DNA of 22,337 nt, from positions 1-22,337 of the IMG/VR virus record IMGVR_UViG_3300032313_000953. The stretch is one strand, 5' to 3'. Below, in pieces: positions 7,417 through 14,450 of the stretch. Within the stretch, counting starts at the first letter, position 1; the number at the start of each line of letters is the position of its first letter. This stretch comes from a virus. Both the position numbers and the translations under genes were made by a program. Below the pieces are notes generated by a model. That model saw nothing but the letters and a program-made list of their open reading frames with translations, did no database searches and was not told where the DNA came from.

Positions 7417-7635
7417 TCAGTGTACAAGTTCTTCTCTTTTCCAATGAATATAAGATTTAATATATACTACTGCATAAGCAATAGCAGAAAATATAAAACC
7501 ATATTGTTTTGTTATGATTGCATAAGTAATCCATAGAATTTCATTTGCACAAAGGATAAGCCATCCCCAGATAGTTTTACGACCAACAAAGTAGATCCCT
7601 GCTACACCTATTACTGCTAATACCCAAGACCACAT
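7417..7635 (-). CDS. small three-helix membrane protein, PnuC-like fragment
   Basis: A 72-residue, very hydrophobic protein with three likely membrane helices (about residues 3-18, 23-42 and 46-63), many Trp and Tyr, and a charged end (HWKREELVH). The GWLILCANEILWITYAI and FIFSAIAYAVVYI segments resemble one repeat of PnuC/SWEET-like small transporters. If that is correct it would need to assemble as a multimer. This is a weak resemblance and a plain phage membrane protein is equally possible. It begins 1 nt after the WhiB gene ends, so it is probably on the same mRNA. Confidence 0.6.
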   Translation of the reverse strand: MWSWVLAVIGVAGIYFVGRKTIWGWLILCANEILWITYAIITKQYGFIFSAIAYAVVYIKSYIHWKREELVH

Positions 7636-7636
7636 A

Positions 7637-7921
7637 CTATTGCTCCATAGTTAAAGCTTGCCATATATCGTACCAATCCTGCTTTGTTTTGTGTTTATTA
7701 AATTCTCTTGAAATTTCTCCACCTTCTAAATAAACTCCACCCCAAACTCCCCACTCTTTACCAGAAATTCCGTTAGCAAAGCATGTTTTTTTTACTGGAC
7801 ACATTTTACACATTGAATCAATACCTGATCTAATATCTGTTTCATCTTCATATTTTTCAAAATATAAATTTGTGTCAGTATCAAAACATATTCCATTGTC
7901 TTTCCATAAATGTTGTTTCAA
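7637..7921 (-). CDS. WhiB-family Fe-S transcription regulator
   Basis: A 94-residue WhiB-like protein, a family of actinobacterial and actinophage regulators that hold a [4Fe-4S] cluster and bind the primary sigma factor. The four cluster Cys are at residues 12, 38, 41 and 47 (C-x25-C-x2-C-x5-C), followed by the family turn GVWGG at 58-62. The usual basic C-terminal stretch is modest (HKTKQDW), so DNA contact may be weak. Length is typical. Phage WhiB proteins are known to interfere with host WhiB control, which is a plausible role here. This gene is the strongest single pointer to an actinobacterial host. Confidence 0.93.
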   Translation of the reverse strand: MKQHLWKDNGICFDTDTNLYFEKYEDETDIRSGIDSMCKMCPVKKTCFANGISGKEWGVWGGVYLEGGEISREFNKHKTKQDWYDIWQALTMEQ

Positions 7922-7923
7922 TT

Positions 7924-8133
7924 TTAAGTCCTATACGTGTTTGGTATATTCCATCCTTCACGTCCAGGACTATAGACTTTATGAAGGTACCACTTATCTT
8001 TTATTCTAATTCCATTAACAGAGGTTTTTGCTGTATTTGATTCTTTTATATCAATAACATCCCATCCATCCCAAATTAAATTTTTATTTTTTTCTACAAT
8101 CTTTTCCATTGTATTTAAACTTTTTACGTTCAT
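7924..8133 (-). CDS. unrecognised small phage protein
   Basis: A 69-residue protein with the layout WDGWDVIDI, SVNGIRIKDKWYLHKVY, then REGWNIP near the end. It looks like a compact beta-rich fold with repeated Gly-Trp turns. Similar short proteins seem to occur in other actinobacteriophages, but I cannot name the family. The start is well supported by AAGGAG five nt before ATG. It ends 2 nt before the WhiB start, so the two are almost certainly co-transcribed. Confidence 0.7.
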   Translation of the reverse strand: MNVKSLNTMEKIVEKNKNLIWDGWDVIDIKESNTAKTSVNGIRIKDKWYLHKVYSPGREGWNIPNTYRT

Positions 8134-8146
8134 TTATTCTCCTTTG

Positions 8147-8500
8147 TTATTTAGTATTTAAAAATTCCAACTTCAATATTTTTAATTCAGCTTTAACAAC
8201 AAGGCTAGATTTTGACTCGTTGGGACTACTTAAAAAAGCAAAATAATCTATCTGTTCTATATTTTGATCTAACCATAAGGGTGCGGTATTATAAAATTTA
8301 ATTTTTTTACCTCTTGCTTTCATTCCTCGTTCTGATAAATTGCAAAACTCTGAAACAAAATTATTTATTTTTTCAGGACCAATAGAATAAACAACAAATT
8401 CATTATCGTTTTCTTTCATACCAGACATTGCAACACTCATTGCACGAAGAAATACACTGTAATCTTTAAAGGTTTTTGTTCCCTGTACTGCCACTATCAT
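8147..8500 (-). CDS. SLOG-like (DUF2493-type) hypothetical protein
   Basis: A 117-residue protein. The opening IVAVQGTKTFKDYSVFLRAM resembles the first strand, Gly loop and helix of SLOG/DUF2493 Rossmann-like proteins, which bind nucleotides or nucleotide-like ligands. Strands around EFVVYSIGP and YFAFLSSPNE would complete a small alpha/beta fold. Key ligand residues cannot be fixed by eye. Its first 35 bp overlap the end of the upstream gene, the longest same-strand overlap among the small genes apart from thioredoxin. Function unknown. Confidence 0.55.
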   Translation of the reverse strand: MIVAVQGTKTFKDYSVFLRAMSVAMSGMKENDNEFVVYSIGPEKINNFVSEFCNLSERGMKARGKKIKFYNTAPLWLDQNIEQIDYFAFLSSPNESKSSLVVKAELKILKLEFLNTK

Positions 8501-8894
8501 CTGGTACTACCCCGTTTCGTAAATCATCTAAGATGTCCATCATCTTTGCTAATTCTTTTTTTGATAACTTGTCTACATTTAAAGGTTTAATTGTACTTTC
8601 ATCTACTCTGCCATTAATAGATTTTGCACTATAAAAAACATTATCTGCTATCCAATAAGCCATTCCATCTGTTATTATAACCTTTAACATATTTTTTTGA
8701 ATATGTTTTTCAGACTGTCTGATTATTTTTGGTTTTACAAACATCTCTTTAGGAATAACATTTTTAACAATTTCATGCATATTGCTTTGACGATATTTAA
8801 TTTTAGATAAAAATTTTATTTTGTTTTTATTCGTTATACTAATTATAGCCCAAACCAATAACAATGTCAAGCTCAAAATAACTATATATTCCAT
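8466..8894 (-). CDS. unrecognised membrane-anchored protein
   Basis: A 142-residue protein with one N-terminal hydrophobic helix (residues 4-20, IVILSLTLLLVWAIISI) and then a basic, helical cytoplasmic part. The middle has a short strand pair (KVIITDGMAYWIADNVFYSA). The end is acidic and Gly/Ser rich (VVPDDSGSTGNKN). No family is recognised. It is anchored like the protein at 6690-7040, and both may scaffold something at the inner face of the membrane; that idea is inference only. Two nt separate it from the upstream gene. Confidence 0.65.
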   Translation of the reverse strand: MEYIVILSLTLLLVWAIISITNKNKIKFLSKIKYRQSNMHEIVKNVIPKEMFVKPKIIRQSEKHIQKNMLKVIITDGMAYWIADNVFYSAKSINGRVDESTIKPLNVDKLSKKELAKMMDILDDLRNGVVPDDSGSTGNKNL

Positions 8895-8897
8895 ATA

Positions 8898-9269
8898 TTA
8901 TTTTTTTCTTAAATCAAATGCAGTTCCTAGCCAAATTTTTTCTGTTTCTTTTTTTTCACGCTCAACGATTGCACGTGACCAAGAAAATCCTGCATCTCCA
9001 CCCCATGCATCCCACATAATGCGACCATTAGATGGAAACTCTGGGCCATCATAAAAACCTTTTCCTTTTTTGTCTACTTCATGACGAGAAAAGAAAGAGA
9101 ACATTCTTTTAACAGTACTAAGAGACATTGCAGATCCATTAACTATGTCTGTTGCTCTACCCCAACCTACTGGAGTACCCGCACCTGTTGCTTTGCCATC
9201 TTCTTTCCATTTAAGGGCACGACGTGCTGCTGCTTTCATGCCAGATGTTGGTGTATATGTATCAGCCAT
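8898..9269 (-). CDS. conserved phage protein, structural-type domain
   Basis: A 123-residue protein built around blocks common in tailed-phage proteins: TSGMKAAARRALKWKEDGK (residues 8-26), VGWGRATDIVNG (34-45), MFSFFSRHEVDKKGKGF (about 56-72) and GRIMWDAWGGDAGFSW (about 82-97). This block set is often seen next to or fused to head or virion proteins, but its job is not established. The start overlaps the stop of the preceding, probably related structural-type gene by TAATG. I am confident it is a conserved phage protein, and less so that it is in the virion. Confidence 0.68.
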   Translation of the reverse strand: MADTYTPTSGMKAAARRALKWKEDGKATGAGTPVGWGRATDIVNGSAMSLSTVKRMFSFFSRHEVDKKGKGFYDGPEFPSNGRIMWDAWGGDAGFSWSRAIVEREKKETEKIWLGTAFDLRKK

Positions 9270-9991
9270 TATTTATTAAATCCTTTCGGATCAAATACCC
9301 CACTCCAAATGCTCTTTGTAGTTTCTGCTTGATCAGACTTATATGTACCACCACGACGCTTATATTCTTGTACTACCCAGGCGTTAGCTACAGCAGATGG
9401 GTATACATCAAACTTGTCTTTTGCTGCTTGCACTACTGTTGCATACAACTTTGGATTAGATGGGGTTGATCCACCTCTACGTGGCTTGATCATTTCTCCA
9501 TAGTTAGGTTTTTTTGCTTTTGCCATATCATCTTCCATTTCTTCTGATTTAGTTATTGGTACACAATTAGGAACCATTCGTCCATCTTTTTCTTTCATAC
9601 CACGTTGTTCATATCCAACCCAACAAGCTTTTGTTAAGTTGTCCCATTTGTCCATCTCTTCATCGTCTGAATGATAAGATTTACCTATTGAATTATCATA
9701 TGCATCCATACCATTATCTGAATCTTCCATTGAATAATTTTTCATATCAACTACCTTTGCATCTTTGTACATCATGCCAATACTGTATGCTGTTTCTTCC
9801 CAGCCATCATCTTCTTCTTTGTATATTCTTACAGCCATTGCTGGATTCTCTGGTGGCATTGACTCAAGAGCGTACTCAGATCCAGGAGTTCCTAGTGTTC
9901 CGCCTTCTATCATTATGTGCTCTACCATACCGTGAATCATGCCCTCTTTGGTCATGCCCATTACAAAATCGCCTTCTTTTATATCCATCAT
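9269..9991 (-). CDS. multi-domain phage protein, structural type
   Basis: A 240-residue acidic, Met-rich protein with three blocks. Residues 3-80 look like a small beta barrel of the Hva1/Tudor-like kind (EGDFVMGMTKEGMIHGMVEH ... PAMAVRIYKEEDDGW). Residues about 115-150 hold a KACWVGYEQRGMKEKDGR segment ending in PNCVPI. Residues about 165-225 hold NPKLYATVVQAAKDKFDVYP plus YKRRGGTY, seen in other phage proteins. Such blocks recur in virion or prohead-related proteins, so a structural role is plausible but not shown. It has no Shine-Dalgarno; a promoter -10 ends 6 nt before the first ATG, so the mRNA is probably leaderless. Confidence 0.65.
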   Translation of the reverse strand: MMDIKEGDFVMGMTKEGMIHGMVEHIMIEGGTLGTPGSEYALESMPPENPAMAVRIYKEEDDGWEETAYSIGMMYKDAKVVDMKNYSMEDSDNGMDAYDNSIGKSYHSDDEEMDKWDNLTKACWVGYEQRGMKEKDGRMVPNCVPITKSEEMEDDMAKAKKPNYGEMIKPRRGGSTPSNPKLYATVVQAAKDKFDVYPSAVANAWVVQEYKRRGGTYKSDQAETTKSIWSGVFDPKGFNK

Positions 9992-9997
9992 ATACCG

Positions 9998-10026
9998 ATT
10001 ATATCAGACTTCTCGCTTCTTAACAA
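9998..10026 (-). promoter_or_regulatory. promoter: TTGTTA, 17 nt, extended -10 TGATATAAT
   Basis: The -35 is at 10021-10026 and the -10 hexamer TATAAT is at 9998-10003, with a 17-nt spacer and an upstream TG making an extended -10. The -10 ends 6 nt before the ATG at 9991, so transcription would begin at or next to the start codon. It overlaps the end of the upstream gene at 10004. It would drive the two structural-type genes and the genes after them. Confidence 0.7.
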
Positions 10027-10387
10027 GCCTTTTAATCTCACCCAAATGCCATTGATCATCTTTAGATAGTTTTAAAGTTTCTTCTTTATCAAAAGCTTTT
10101 TTTCCAAGGGAAACAATTGGATCAGGTTTCATAAAGTCAATTTCTAAAAAGCCCATTTCCCACAATTTTAAAACATTTTTATTCACATCATTAATATGTT
10201 CTTTATATAAATCTGGCATAAGTTCTTTGATTTTGGGAGTAAATACATATAAAAACTCACCGTTGTCTGAGTCTAAACCAACAACTTCAATACCTCCATT
10301 TAATATTAAATAGTCTAGAGAATCTTGTTCGTTAGGCATCATGTTCTTTCCATCAGGATTGAATATCATTTTGAATATTTTTTTCAT
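10004..10387 (-). CDS. unrecognised protein
   Basis: A 127-residue protein. It has a basic, hydrophobic start (MKKIFKMIFNPDGK), then an alpha/beta part with YLILNGGIEVVGLDSDNGEFLYVFTP around residues 26-52, a helix ending in LKLWEMGFLEIDF, and a basic tail (KRLVKKRE). The order could fit a winged-helix protein, but no family is recognised. I take ATG at 10387; a TTG at 10393 sits at a better distance from AGAGGA and could be the true start. Its first 35 bp overlap the end of the thioredoxin gene. Confidence 0.6.
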   Translation of the reverse strand: MKKIFKMIFNPDGKNMMPNEQDSLDYLILNGGIEVVGLDSDNGEFLYVFTPKIKELMPDLYKEHINDVNKNVLKLWEMGFLEIDFMKPDPIVSLGKKAFDKEETLKLSKDDQWHLGEIKRLVKKREV

Positions 10388-10634
10388 AACCAATAAATTC
10401 CTCTAGTTGTTCTTTAGTTTTTGCTCCAGTAATTCTTTTAATCTCTTTGCCATCTTTTAATAATATAAACGTAGGAATAGAACGAATCTCAAATTTTTTA
10501 GCTAATTCTATTTCTGAATCAACATCTATTGATTGAAATTTAATTATACTGTCTCTGTTAATTTCTTCTACAATTGGTTTTACTTTTTTGCAAGGATAAC
10601 ACCAGTCTGCTGTAAAATAAAATACATGCTTCAT
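10353..10634 (-). CDS. thioredoxin
   Basis: A 93-residue thioredoxin-fold oxidoreductase. The active site is W11-C12-Y13-P14-C15, and the cis-proline is at residue 54 (RSIPTFILLKDG). WCYPC differs from the common WCGPC, so redox potential and partners may differ. The start is set at the ATG whose first base overlaps the previous stop (TAATG); a TTG 27 nt upstream would add nine residues and is less likely. The tail (residues 82-93) is the part that overlaps the following gene. Phages use such proteins to supply reductant, for instance to ribonucleotide reductase, but no such partner is in this window. Confidence 0.9.
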   Translation of the reverse strand: MKHVFYFTADWCYPCKKVKPIVEEINRDSIIKFQSIDVDSEIELAKKFEIRSIPTFILLKDGKEIKRITGAKTKEQLEEFIGYEKNIQNDIQS

Positions 10635-11833
10635 TAATTGTTTTCTCCATTCCATACCCAAACATTTATATTTTTGTGCCCAGCACCAACAATTTTGTTT
10701 TTTATTTCATCATAAATATTCCAAGAAAATACAATAATGTCCGTTGGATTTAATAAAAGCATTTTTTCCATGCTTGTAATAGGAATGCTTGGTCCTAACA
10801 AAAAATGATTTTGTTTTTCAACAGCGTCATCAGCAATTGCTTTAATGTCTCCACGTTTAATCTGTGCAAAGTTTAACAATACTGTTGATTTAGCAGATGC
10901 TGTATATCCACAAATTATAGATCCAGAGTTATTTAGATCAACAACCTTGTTATAAAATTTTTCAACATTACTTTTTATTCTGTCATATGAAATTTTCCAA
11001 GCTTCTTTATTCATTAAACCAGTTTTATATTCATACAAAATTGTTTCATTAACTATATTCTTTTGTTCTTTATTTTTTGACAGCCAATACCTATTAGACC
11101 CACCATGAGTTGTTAAAAATTCAACATCAAATAGTTTTAAATTAAATAAATTTGCTAATCTTGATACTGAATTACATGAAAGATATGAGTAGTGTTCATG
11201 GAAAATTGTATCAAAATGATCTTTTTCTAATATATTCATTATTGTTGGATTCTCAACACTCACCACTGTTTCATCAGAGCAGAGGATAGATATGCCATTC
11301 ATAAAATCTTGAATGTTTGGTACATGTGCCATAACATTATTTGCAATGATTAACTTTGGATATCCTTTTTCTTTTAATATATCTTGTGCTAACTTAGATC
11401 CAAAGAATTGAGGAATTGTTGGAACACCATTTATTGCTGAATAAAATGCAAGATTTTCTGCTGGATCTACTCCAAGTATTCCAATACCTTTTTCTTTAAA
11501 ATATTTAAGCATATATCCATCATTGCTTGCTAACTCTAAAACCCAATCATCTTTAGTTATATTATATTTTTCTATAACTTCATTGCAATATGTTTTTGAA
11601 TGTTCTAAAAATGACTTACTAAGTGATGTCCTAAAGTTATAATAACTAAACAATGATGACTCGTCAAGGTCTATAGATGTTTGCCCAAGGCCACAAGATT
11701 CACAAACAACCATTTTGGTTTCATATAGCTCTGGTGTTAATAAATCTTCTTTTGCAAATCCTGCAGCAACTGGGATTTTTCCAAGATCAATTGCATCAAA
11801 AAGATTTGTGCTATTGCACCCGCGACATATCAT
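10634..11833 (-). CDS. sugar C-methyltransferase-like protein (three-domain)
   Basis: This 399-residue protein matches the three-part layout of NovU/TylCIII/TcaB9-type methyltransferases, which add a methyl to carbon 3 of a nucleotide-linked deoxysugar. Residues 1-60 form a zinc-binding part with Cys at 3, 6, 44 and 47. The SAM motif VLELASNDGYMLKYF is at 98-112, with D123 in LGVDP ending the next strand. HEHYSYLS at 212-219 is the family's conserved His/Tyr segment. The C-terminal Rossmann-like part begins at GYTASAKSTVLLNF (309-322). All main motifs are intact and the length is typical, so an active enzyme is likely. It fits with the sugar genes at 54-4685, although it lies in another operon. 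Confidence 0.85.
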   Translation of the reverse strand: MICRGCNSTNLFDAIDLGKIPVAAGFAKEDLLTPELYETKMVVCESCGLGQTSIDLDESSLFSYYNFRTSLSKSFLEHSKTYCNEVIEKYNITKDDWVLELASNDGYMLKYFKEKGIGILGVDPAENLAFYSAINGVPTIPQFFGSKLAQDILKEKGYPKLIIANNVMAHVPNIQDFMNGISILCSDETVVSVENPTIMNILEKDHFDTIFHEHYSYLSCNSVSRLANLFNLKLFDVEFLTTHGGSNRYWLSKNKEQKNIVNETILYEYKTGLMNKEAWKISYDRIKSNVEKFYNKVVDLNNSGSIICGYTASAKSTVLLNFAQIKRGDIKAIADDAVEKQNHFLLGPSIPITSMEKMLLLNPTDIIVFSWNIYDEIKNKIVGAGHKNINVWVWNGENN

Positions 11834-11847
11834 ATGCTTAATCAGAT

Positions 11848-12255
11848 TTATTTTCTAGATAATTTTCTTGCTTTGGCTAATGCATCAAAATCTTTTACCT
11901 TAGTATCTCCTAGGTATCCCCATGCATAACCATCGTTGATCATCATATCATTAAGTGATACAGTGTCTCCATTAATGTATACCCAGCCTAAAATGCGACC
12001 ATACTTTTCAGATGAGTCCATCTTCTCAGTCTTAATAACAACAGACTTGGCATCCTTTAGAGCCTTCTTAAGGTACTCCTTAGACTCAAGTCCAAGTGCC
12101 TTCTCTTTAAGGTCCTTGGTACGAGATTCAGGGGTATCAATACCAGCCAATCTTACACGGGACTGGAACAAAATATCAAACCCCAAATCAATAAGAACAT
12201 CAATGGTGTCTCCATCTACCACGTTCTCTACTTTTCTTACATAATACTCATACAT
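11848..12255 (-). CDS. thermonuclease (SNase-like) nuclease
   Basis: A 135-residue calcium-dependent nuclease of the staphylococcal nuclease family, which cuts DNA and RNA. The catalytic set is complete: R35, D40 and E43 in VRLAGIDTPESR, and R87 in KYGRILGWVY, with D16 in DGDT as another metal ligand. By chance these have nearly the same numbers as in the staphylococcal enzyme. There is no signal peptide, so it acts inside the cell, for example in host nucleic acid breakdown. It ends 14 nt before the sugar methyltransferase gene and follows the zinc-ribbon gene by 3 nt. Confidence 0.92.
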   Translation of the reverse strand: MYEYYVRKVENVVDGDTIDVLIDLGFDILFQSRVRLAGIDTPESRTKDLKEKALGLESKEYLKKALKDAKSVVIKTEKMDSSEKYGRILGWVYINGDTVSLNDMMINDGYAWGYLGDTKVKDFDALAKARKLSRK

Positions 12256-12258
12256 AAA

Positions 12259-12489
12259 CTATACCTCTAACTTTTTTCGTTCATCAATAATTGTTAGCAT
12301 AAATGCCATCATTTTCTTATAAGCGTCTGGATTGTCCATAATTTTATTGTAGTGATGACCGCAAAATAATAGGTCTCCACTAATACCAGTAACCTTTACT
12401 AGTGCTTCTGCTGCACAGGAATCACAACGATCAGTTGCTTTAAGAATCCATTCTTCAATTTGAATTTCTTCTTCTGCAATCATATTCAT
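12259..12489 (-). CDS. actinobacterial-type zinc-ribbon protein (DUF7455-like)
   Basis: A 76-residue protein with KATDRCDSCAAEALVKVTG (about 17-35) followed by LLFCGHH (41-47). Two Cys pairs' worth of ligands (C22, C25, C43, H45/H46) form a likely zinc site. This TDRCD-x-C-x-A ... ELLFCxHH pattern is typical of a small protein family widespread in actinobacteria. The start is the ATG at 12489, 7 nt after the previous stop; a longer frame to 12531 would overlap that gene and lacks support. Function of the family is not known, but it suggests a nucleic acid or protein contact role and an actinobacterial host. Confidence 0.75.
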   Translation of the reverse strand: MNMIAEEEIQIEEWILKATDRCDSCAAEALVKVTGISGDLLFCGHHYNKIMDNPDAYKKMMAFMLTIIDERKKLEV

Positions 12490-12496
12490 AATTATA

Positions 12497-12682
12497 CTAC
12501 TTCTTTCTATTATCAGTGCTATAAAAACCACTGCCGTTGAAAACTGCTCCTACATTAGAGTATACACGAACCAGTGGTAGAGTGCAAGTTTCACACTCAT
12601 ACCCTGGGTCGTTTTCTTTGATAGATCGTTCCTTGATATATCTTTGTGCACATGGCATGCAATCATATTCATACAGTGCCAT
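12497..12682 (-). CDS. FmdB-type zinc-ribbon protein
   Basis: A 61-residue protein with two CxxC knuckles, C8/C11 and C30/C33, and the opening ALYEYDC that typifies FmdB-family zinc ribbons. A short Gly/Ser-rich end (FNGSGFYSTDNRKK) also fits the family. FmdB proteins are labelled regulators, but the biochemical role is poorly known. No Shine-Dalgarno is clear. It lies 8 nt after the endolysin gene, so it is probably co-transcribed with it. Confidence 0.85.
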   Translation of the reverse strand: MALYEYDCMPCAQRYIKERSIKENDPGYECETCTLPLVRVYSNVGAVFNGSGFYSTDNRKK

Positions 12683-12690
12683 AAACTAAA

Positions 12691-13281
12691 TTACTTCTTT
12701 ACAGCAGGCTTAACAGCTTTTGATGCTGTGGGTGTAGGTGCTGCAACCTTATTTAGTAGTGGAGCGTTTTCTTCACCAACATAAACTGGACGGCCCCAAC
12801 CAACAACTGCGTTAATTAGTTTCTTCTTATTATCTTTTACATATGCACGAGTCTTCTCTACACACATTCCGCCATTTCGTTGATCTCCCTTTGCGGTTCC
12901 AGAAGTGTTTCCTTCAATAACTTGAATTGTTCCATCTCCATTATTCTTAATGCAAAGACCAACATGTGAAATACGATTTACACCATCTTCTGGAAAATCA
13001 AAATAAATCCAGTCTCCTGGAGTTGGATCATCATTACGAGCATCTGCCCAACGCTTTTCTTTCTTAAACTGATCTGATGCTGCTACTGTTGATGCAGACT
13101 TAGGGAATGATTTTACTCCCGCTGTAAATGCACACCAAGAAACGAATGACTGGCACCATGGTTGGAAGTTAACCTTCATCCATGCACCGTACTTTGTTTC
13201 GTTATCCTTTGGACCTTCAATGGTTCCTAGTTCTTTCTTTGCAATCTCAATAATTGCTTCTACTGATCCTTTAACTGCCAT
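12691..13281 (-). CDS. endolysin, CHAP-domain peptidoglycan hydrolase
   Basis: A 196-residue CHAP-family cysteine amidase/endopeptidase that degrades host peptidoglycan. Catalytic C43 is in the WCQSFVSWCAF segment, H106 in ISHVGLC, and E123 with N125 in VIEGNTSG. The part before position 43 has the usual KKELGTIEGP opening and a W34 region. After residue 165 comes a Pro/Thr/Ala/Lys tail with no clear cell-wall binding domain. There is no signal peptide, so a holin must release it. It has a strong ribosome site (AGGAGGAACAA) and an extended -10 promoter at 13312-13320, so it can be expressed on its own. Confidence 0.92.
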   Translation of the reverse strand: MAVKGSVEAIIEIAKKELGTIEGPKDNETKYGAWMKVNFQPWCQSFVSWCAFTAGVKSFPKSASTVAASDQFKKEKRWADARNDDPTPGDWIYFDFPEDGVNRISHVGLCIKNNGDGTIQVIEGNTSGTAKGDQRNGGMCVEKTRAYVKDNKKKLINAVVGWGRPVYVGEENAPLLNKVAAPTPTASKAVKPAVKK

Positions 13282-13311
13282 TTGTTCCTCCTATTGATTG
13301 GCTATCTATCA

Positions 13312-13320
13312 ATTATAGCA
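13312..13320 (-). promoter_or_regulatory. extended -10 promoter TGCTATAAT for endolysin
   Basis: TATAAT at 13312-13317 is preceded by TGC, giving the extended -10 form. A start about 7 nt downstream would leave a leader of some 23 nt that contains AGGAGG. It lies between the HNH gene and the endolysin gene. Confidence 0.55.
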
Positions 13321-13596
13321 TTAAGCAGTTTTCTTTGTCAACCTATCATGAGTTCTTATCCTATGACAGTTTGCACACACTACTTCACATTTTGCTATTT
13401 CTTTTTTAATTGCTGCCCACGAAAATCCATCGTGGATCATCCTTGAAATGTTATATTTTTTATCACTTAAATGATCAAAATCTAAAACGATGTGATTCTT
13501 AACTCCACAATCTACACAGCCAGATGATTCTTTTATTTCAGACAATCTTTTCTTTAATTCTTGTTTATTATATTTAAATAGCTCTTTGTCAGGCAT
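13321..13596 (-). CDS. small HNH endonuclease
   Basis: A 91-residue HNH nuclease. Zinc Cys pairs are C27/C30 and C74/C77. The catalytic His region is VLDFDHL (H42), and CANCHRIRTH at 74-83 supplies the Asn and final His. Basic N-terminal residues (YNKQELKKRLSEIKES) fit DNA contact. Size is at the low end for free-standing HNH proteins, which are often mobile or homing-type in phages, but others take part in packaging. It splits the GPx-like gene from the endolysin and may be a recent insert, although flanking duplications are not evident. Confidence 0.88.
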   Translation of the reverse strand: MPDKELFKYNKQELKKRLSEIKESSGCVDCGVKNHIVLDFDHLSDKKYNISRMIHDGFSWAAIKKEIAKCEVVCANCHRIRTHDRLTKKTA

Positions 13597-13617
13597 ATTT
13601 ATTAATTTAATATAATT

Positions 13618-14424
13618 TTACAAACTAGATAAAATTTTTGAATTAGGATTTATTGGAGATAAACTTCCCAAAATTAATTTTTCTATTTCTTTACAAACAA
13701 GTCCATACTCTTCATTAAATACTTCCATAGTTCTACCCTCGCCCATTTCTGCAGGAGTTCCAGCATCAATTAAAGACTGCTTAAGAGTTTTTTCTATATC
13801 ATAATTTAATGTTGTGCAAGCAAAATGTTTTACAACATATCCATCTTTGTCAATTAAATATTTTTCAAAATTTCCACCCATTTGGGCACCATTATAAAAA
13901 CCAAGATTTAACCAAGGAGATAGGTATCCTCCTTCTGGAGTTTCGTCTTGAATCTGGTGCTTACGCACCATTTGGTTAAGTTCTAGCATTTGTTCTGAAA
14001 TTTCTGCATACAGTTCGTGTGGTGGCAATGTTGGCTGACCCAAACCATTTACTCCTTCTGGCAAACCATTACCTAATTCATGATTTAAGTCTAAATTTGG
14101 ATTAGATGAAACCATTTGTGAAAATTGAAAAGTAGTTCCATAGACTTCCTGTCCATATTCTTTTGAGTCCATACCGCAAGTAATTCCTTGTGACCACCTA
14201 CCCTTAGTAACTCCTGGACCACAGTAATCATTTGTAGGGACGGCAATTATTTCAAATCCTTGATCTTGATATTTTTCTTGAAGCCACTGTAATACTTCCA
14301 TTTGGTTTGCGTTTCCACAACCAACTGTTGTGTTAACTACCATTGTTACCTTACCCTTAAATTGATCTAAGTGGTTTGGTGTGCCCTCTGCAGAGTCTAG
14401 TGGAATTTCATAAATTGATTTCAT
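13618..14424 (-). CDS. glutathione-peroxidase-like protein
   Basis: A 268-residue protein with the GPx fold: SIYEIPLDSAEG, then a KGKVTMVVNTTVGCGNANQM core (residues 24-42), where C36 aligns with the peroxidatic Cys. EIIAVPTNDYCGPGV takes the place of the usual FPCNQF segment. GNFEKYLIDKDGYVVKHF (about 189-206) matches the C-terminal WNFxKFL block, but the Trp is Gly here. A long insert of about 100 residues, rich in Gly, Asn, Glu and Pro, separates the two halves, which makes the protein much longer than the usual 160-180. The tetrad is therefore incomplete by eye; activity is uncertain. It is probably leaderless, its -10 ending 6 nt before ATG. A role in oxidative stress is inference. Confidence 0.8.
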   Translation of the reverse strand: MKSIYEIPLDSAEGTPNHLDQFKGKVTMVVNTTVGCGNANQMEVLQWLQEKYQDQGFEIIAVPTNDYCGPGVTKGRWSQGITCGMDSKEYGQEVYGTTFQFSQMVSSNPNLDLNHELGNGLPEGVNGLGQPTLPPHELYAEISEQMLELNQMVRKHQIQDETPEGGYLSPWLNLGFYNGAQMGGNFEKYLIDKDGYVVKHFACTTLNYDIEKTLKQSLIDAGTPAEMGEGRTMEVFNEEYGLVCKEIEKLILGSLSPINPNSKILSSL

Positions 14425-14430
14425 AAAGAT

Positions 14431-14439
14431 ATTATATCA
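14431..14439 (-). promoter_or_regulatory. extended -10 promoter TGATATAAT for GPx-like gene
   Basis: The hexamer TATAAT at 14431-14436 ends exactly 6 nt before the ATG at 14424, as at 9991. The upstream TGA makes it an extended -10. A possible -35, TGTGTA, lies 17 nt away inside the right arm (transcribed last) of the long inverted repeat at 14451-14529. Confidence 0.6.
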
Positions 14440-14450
14440 CAATGTAAAAG

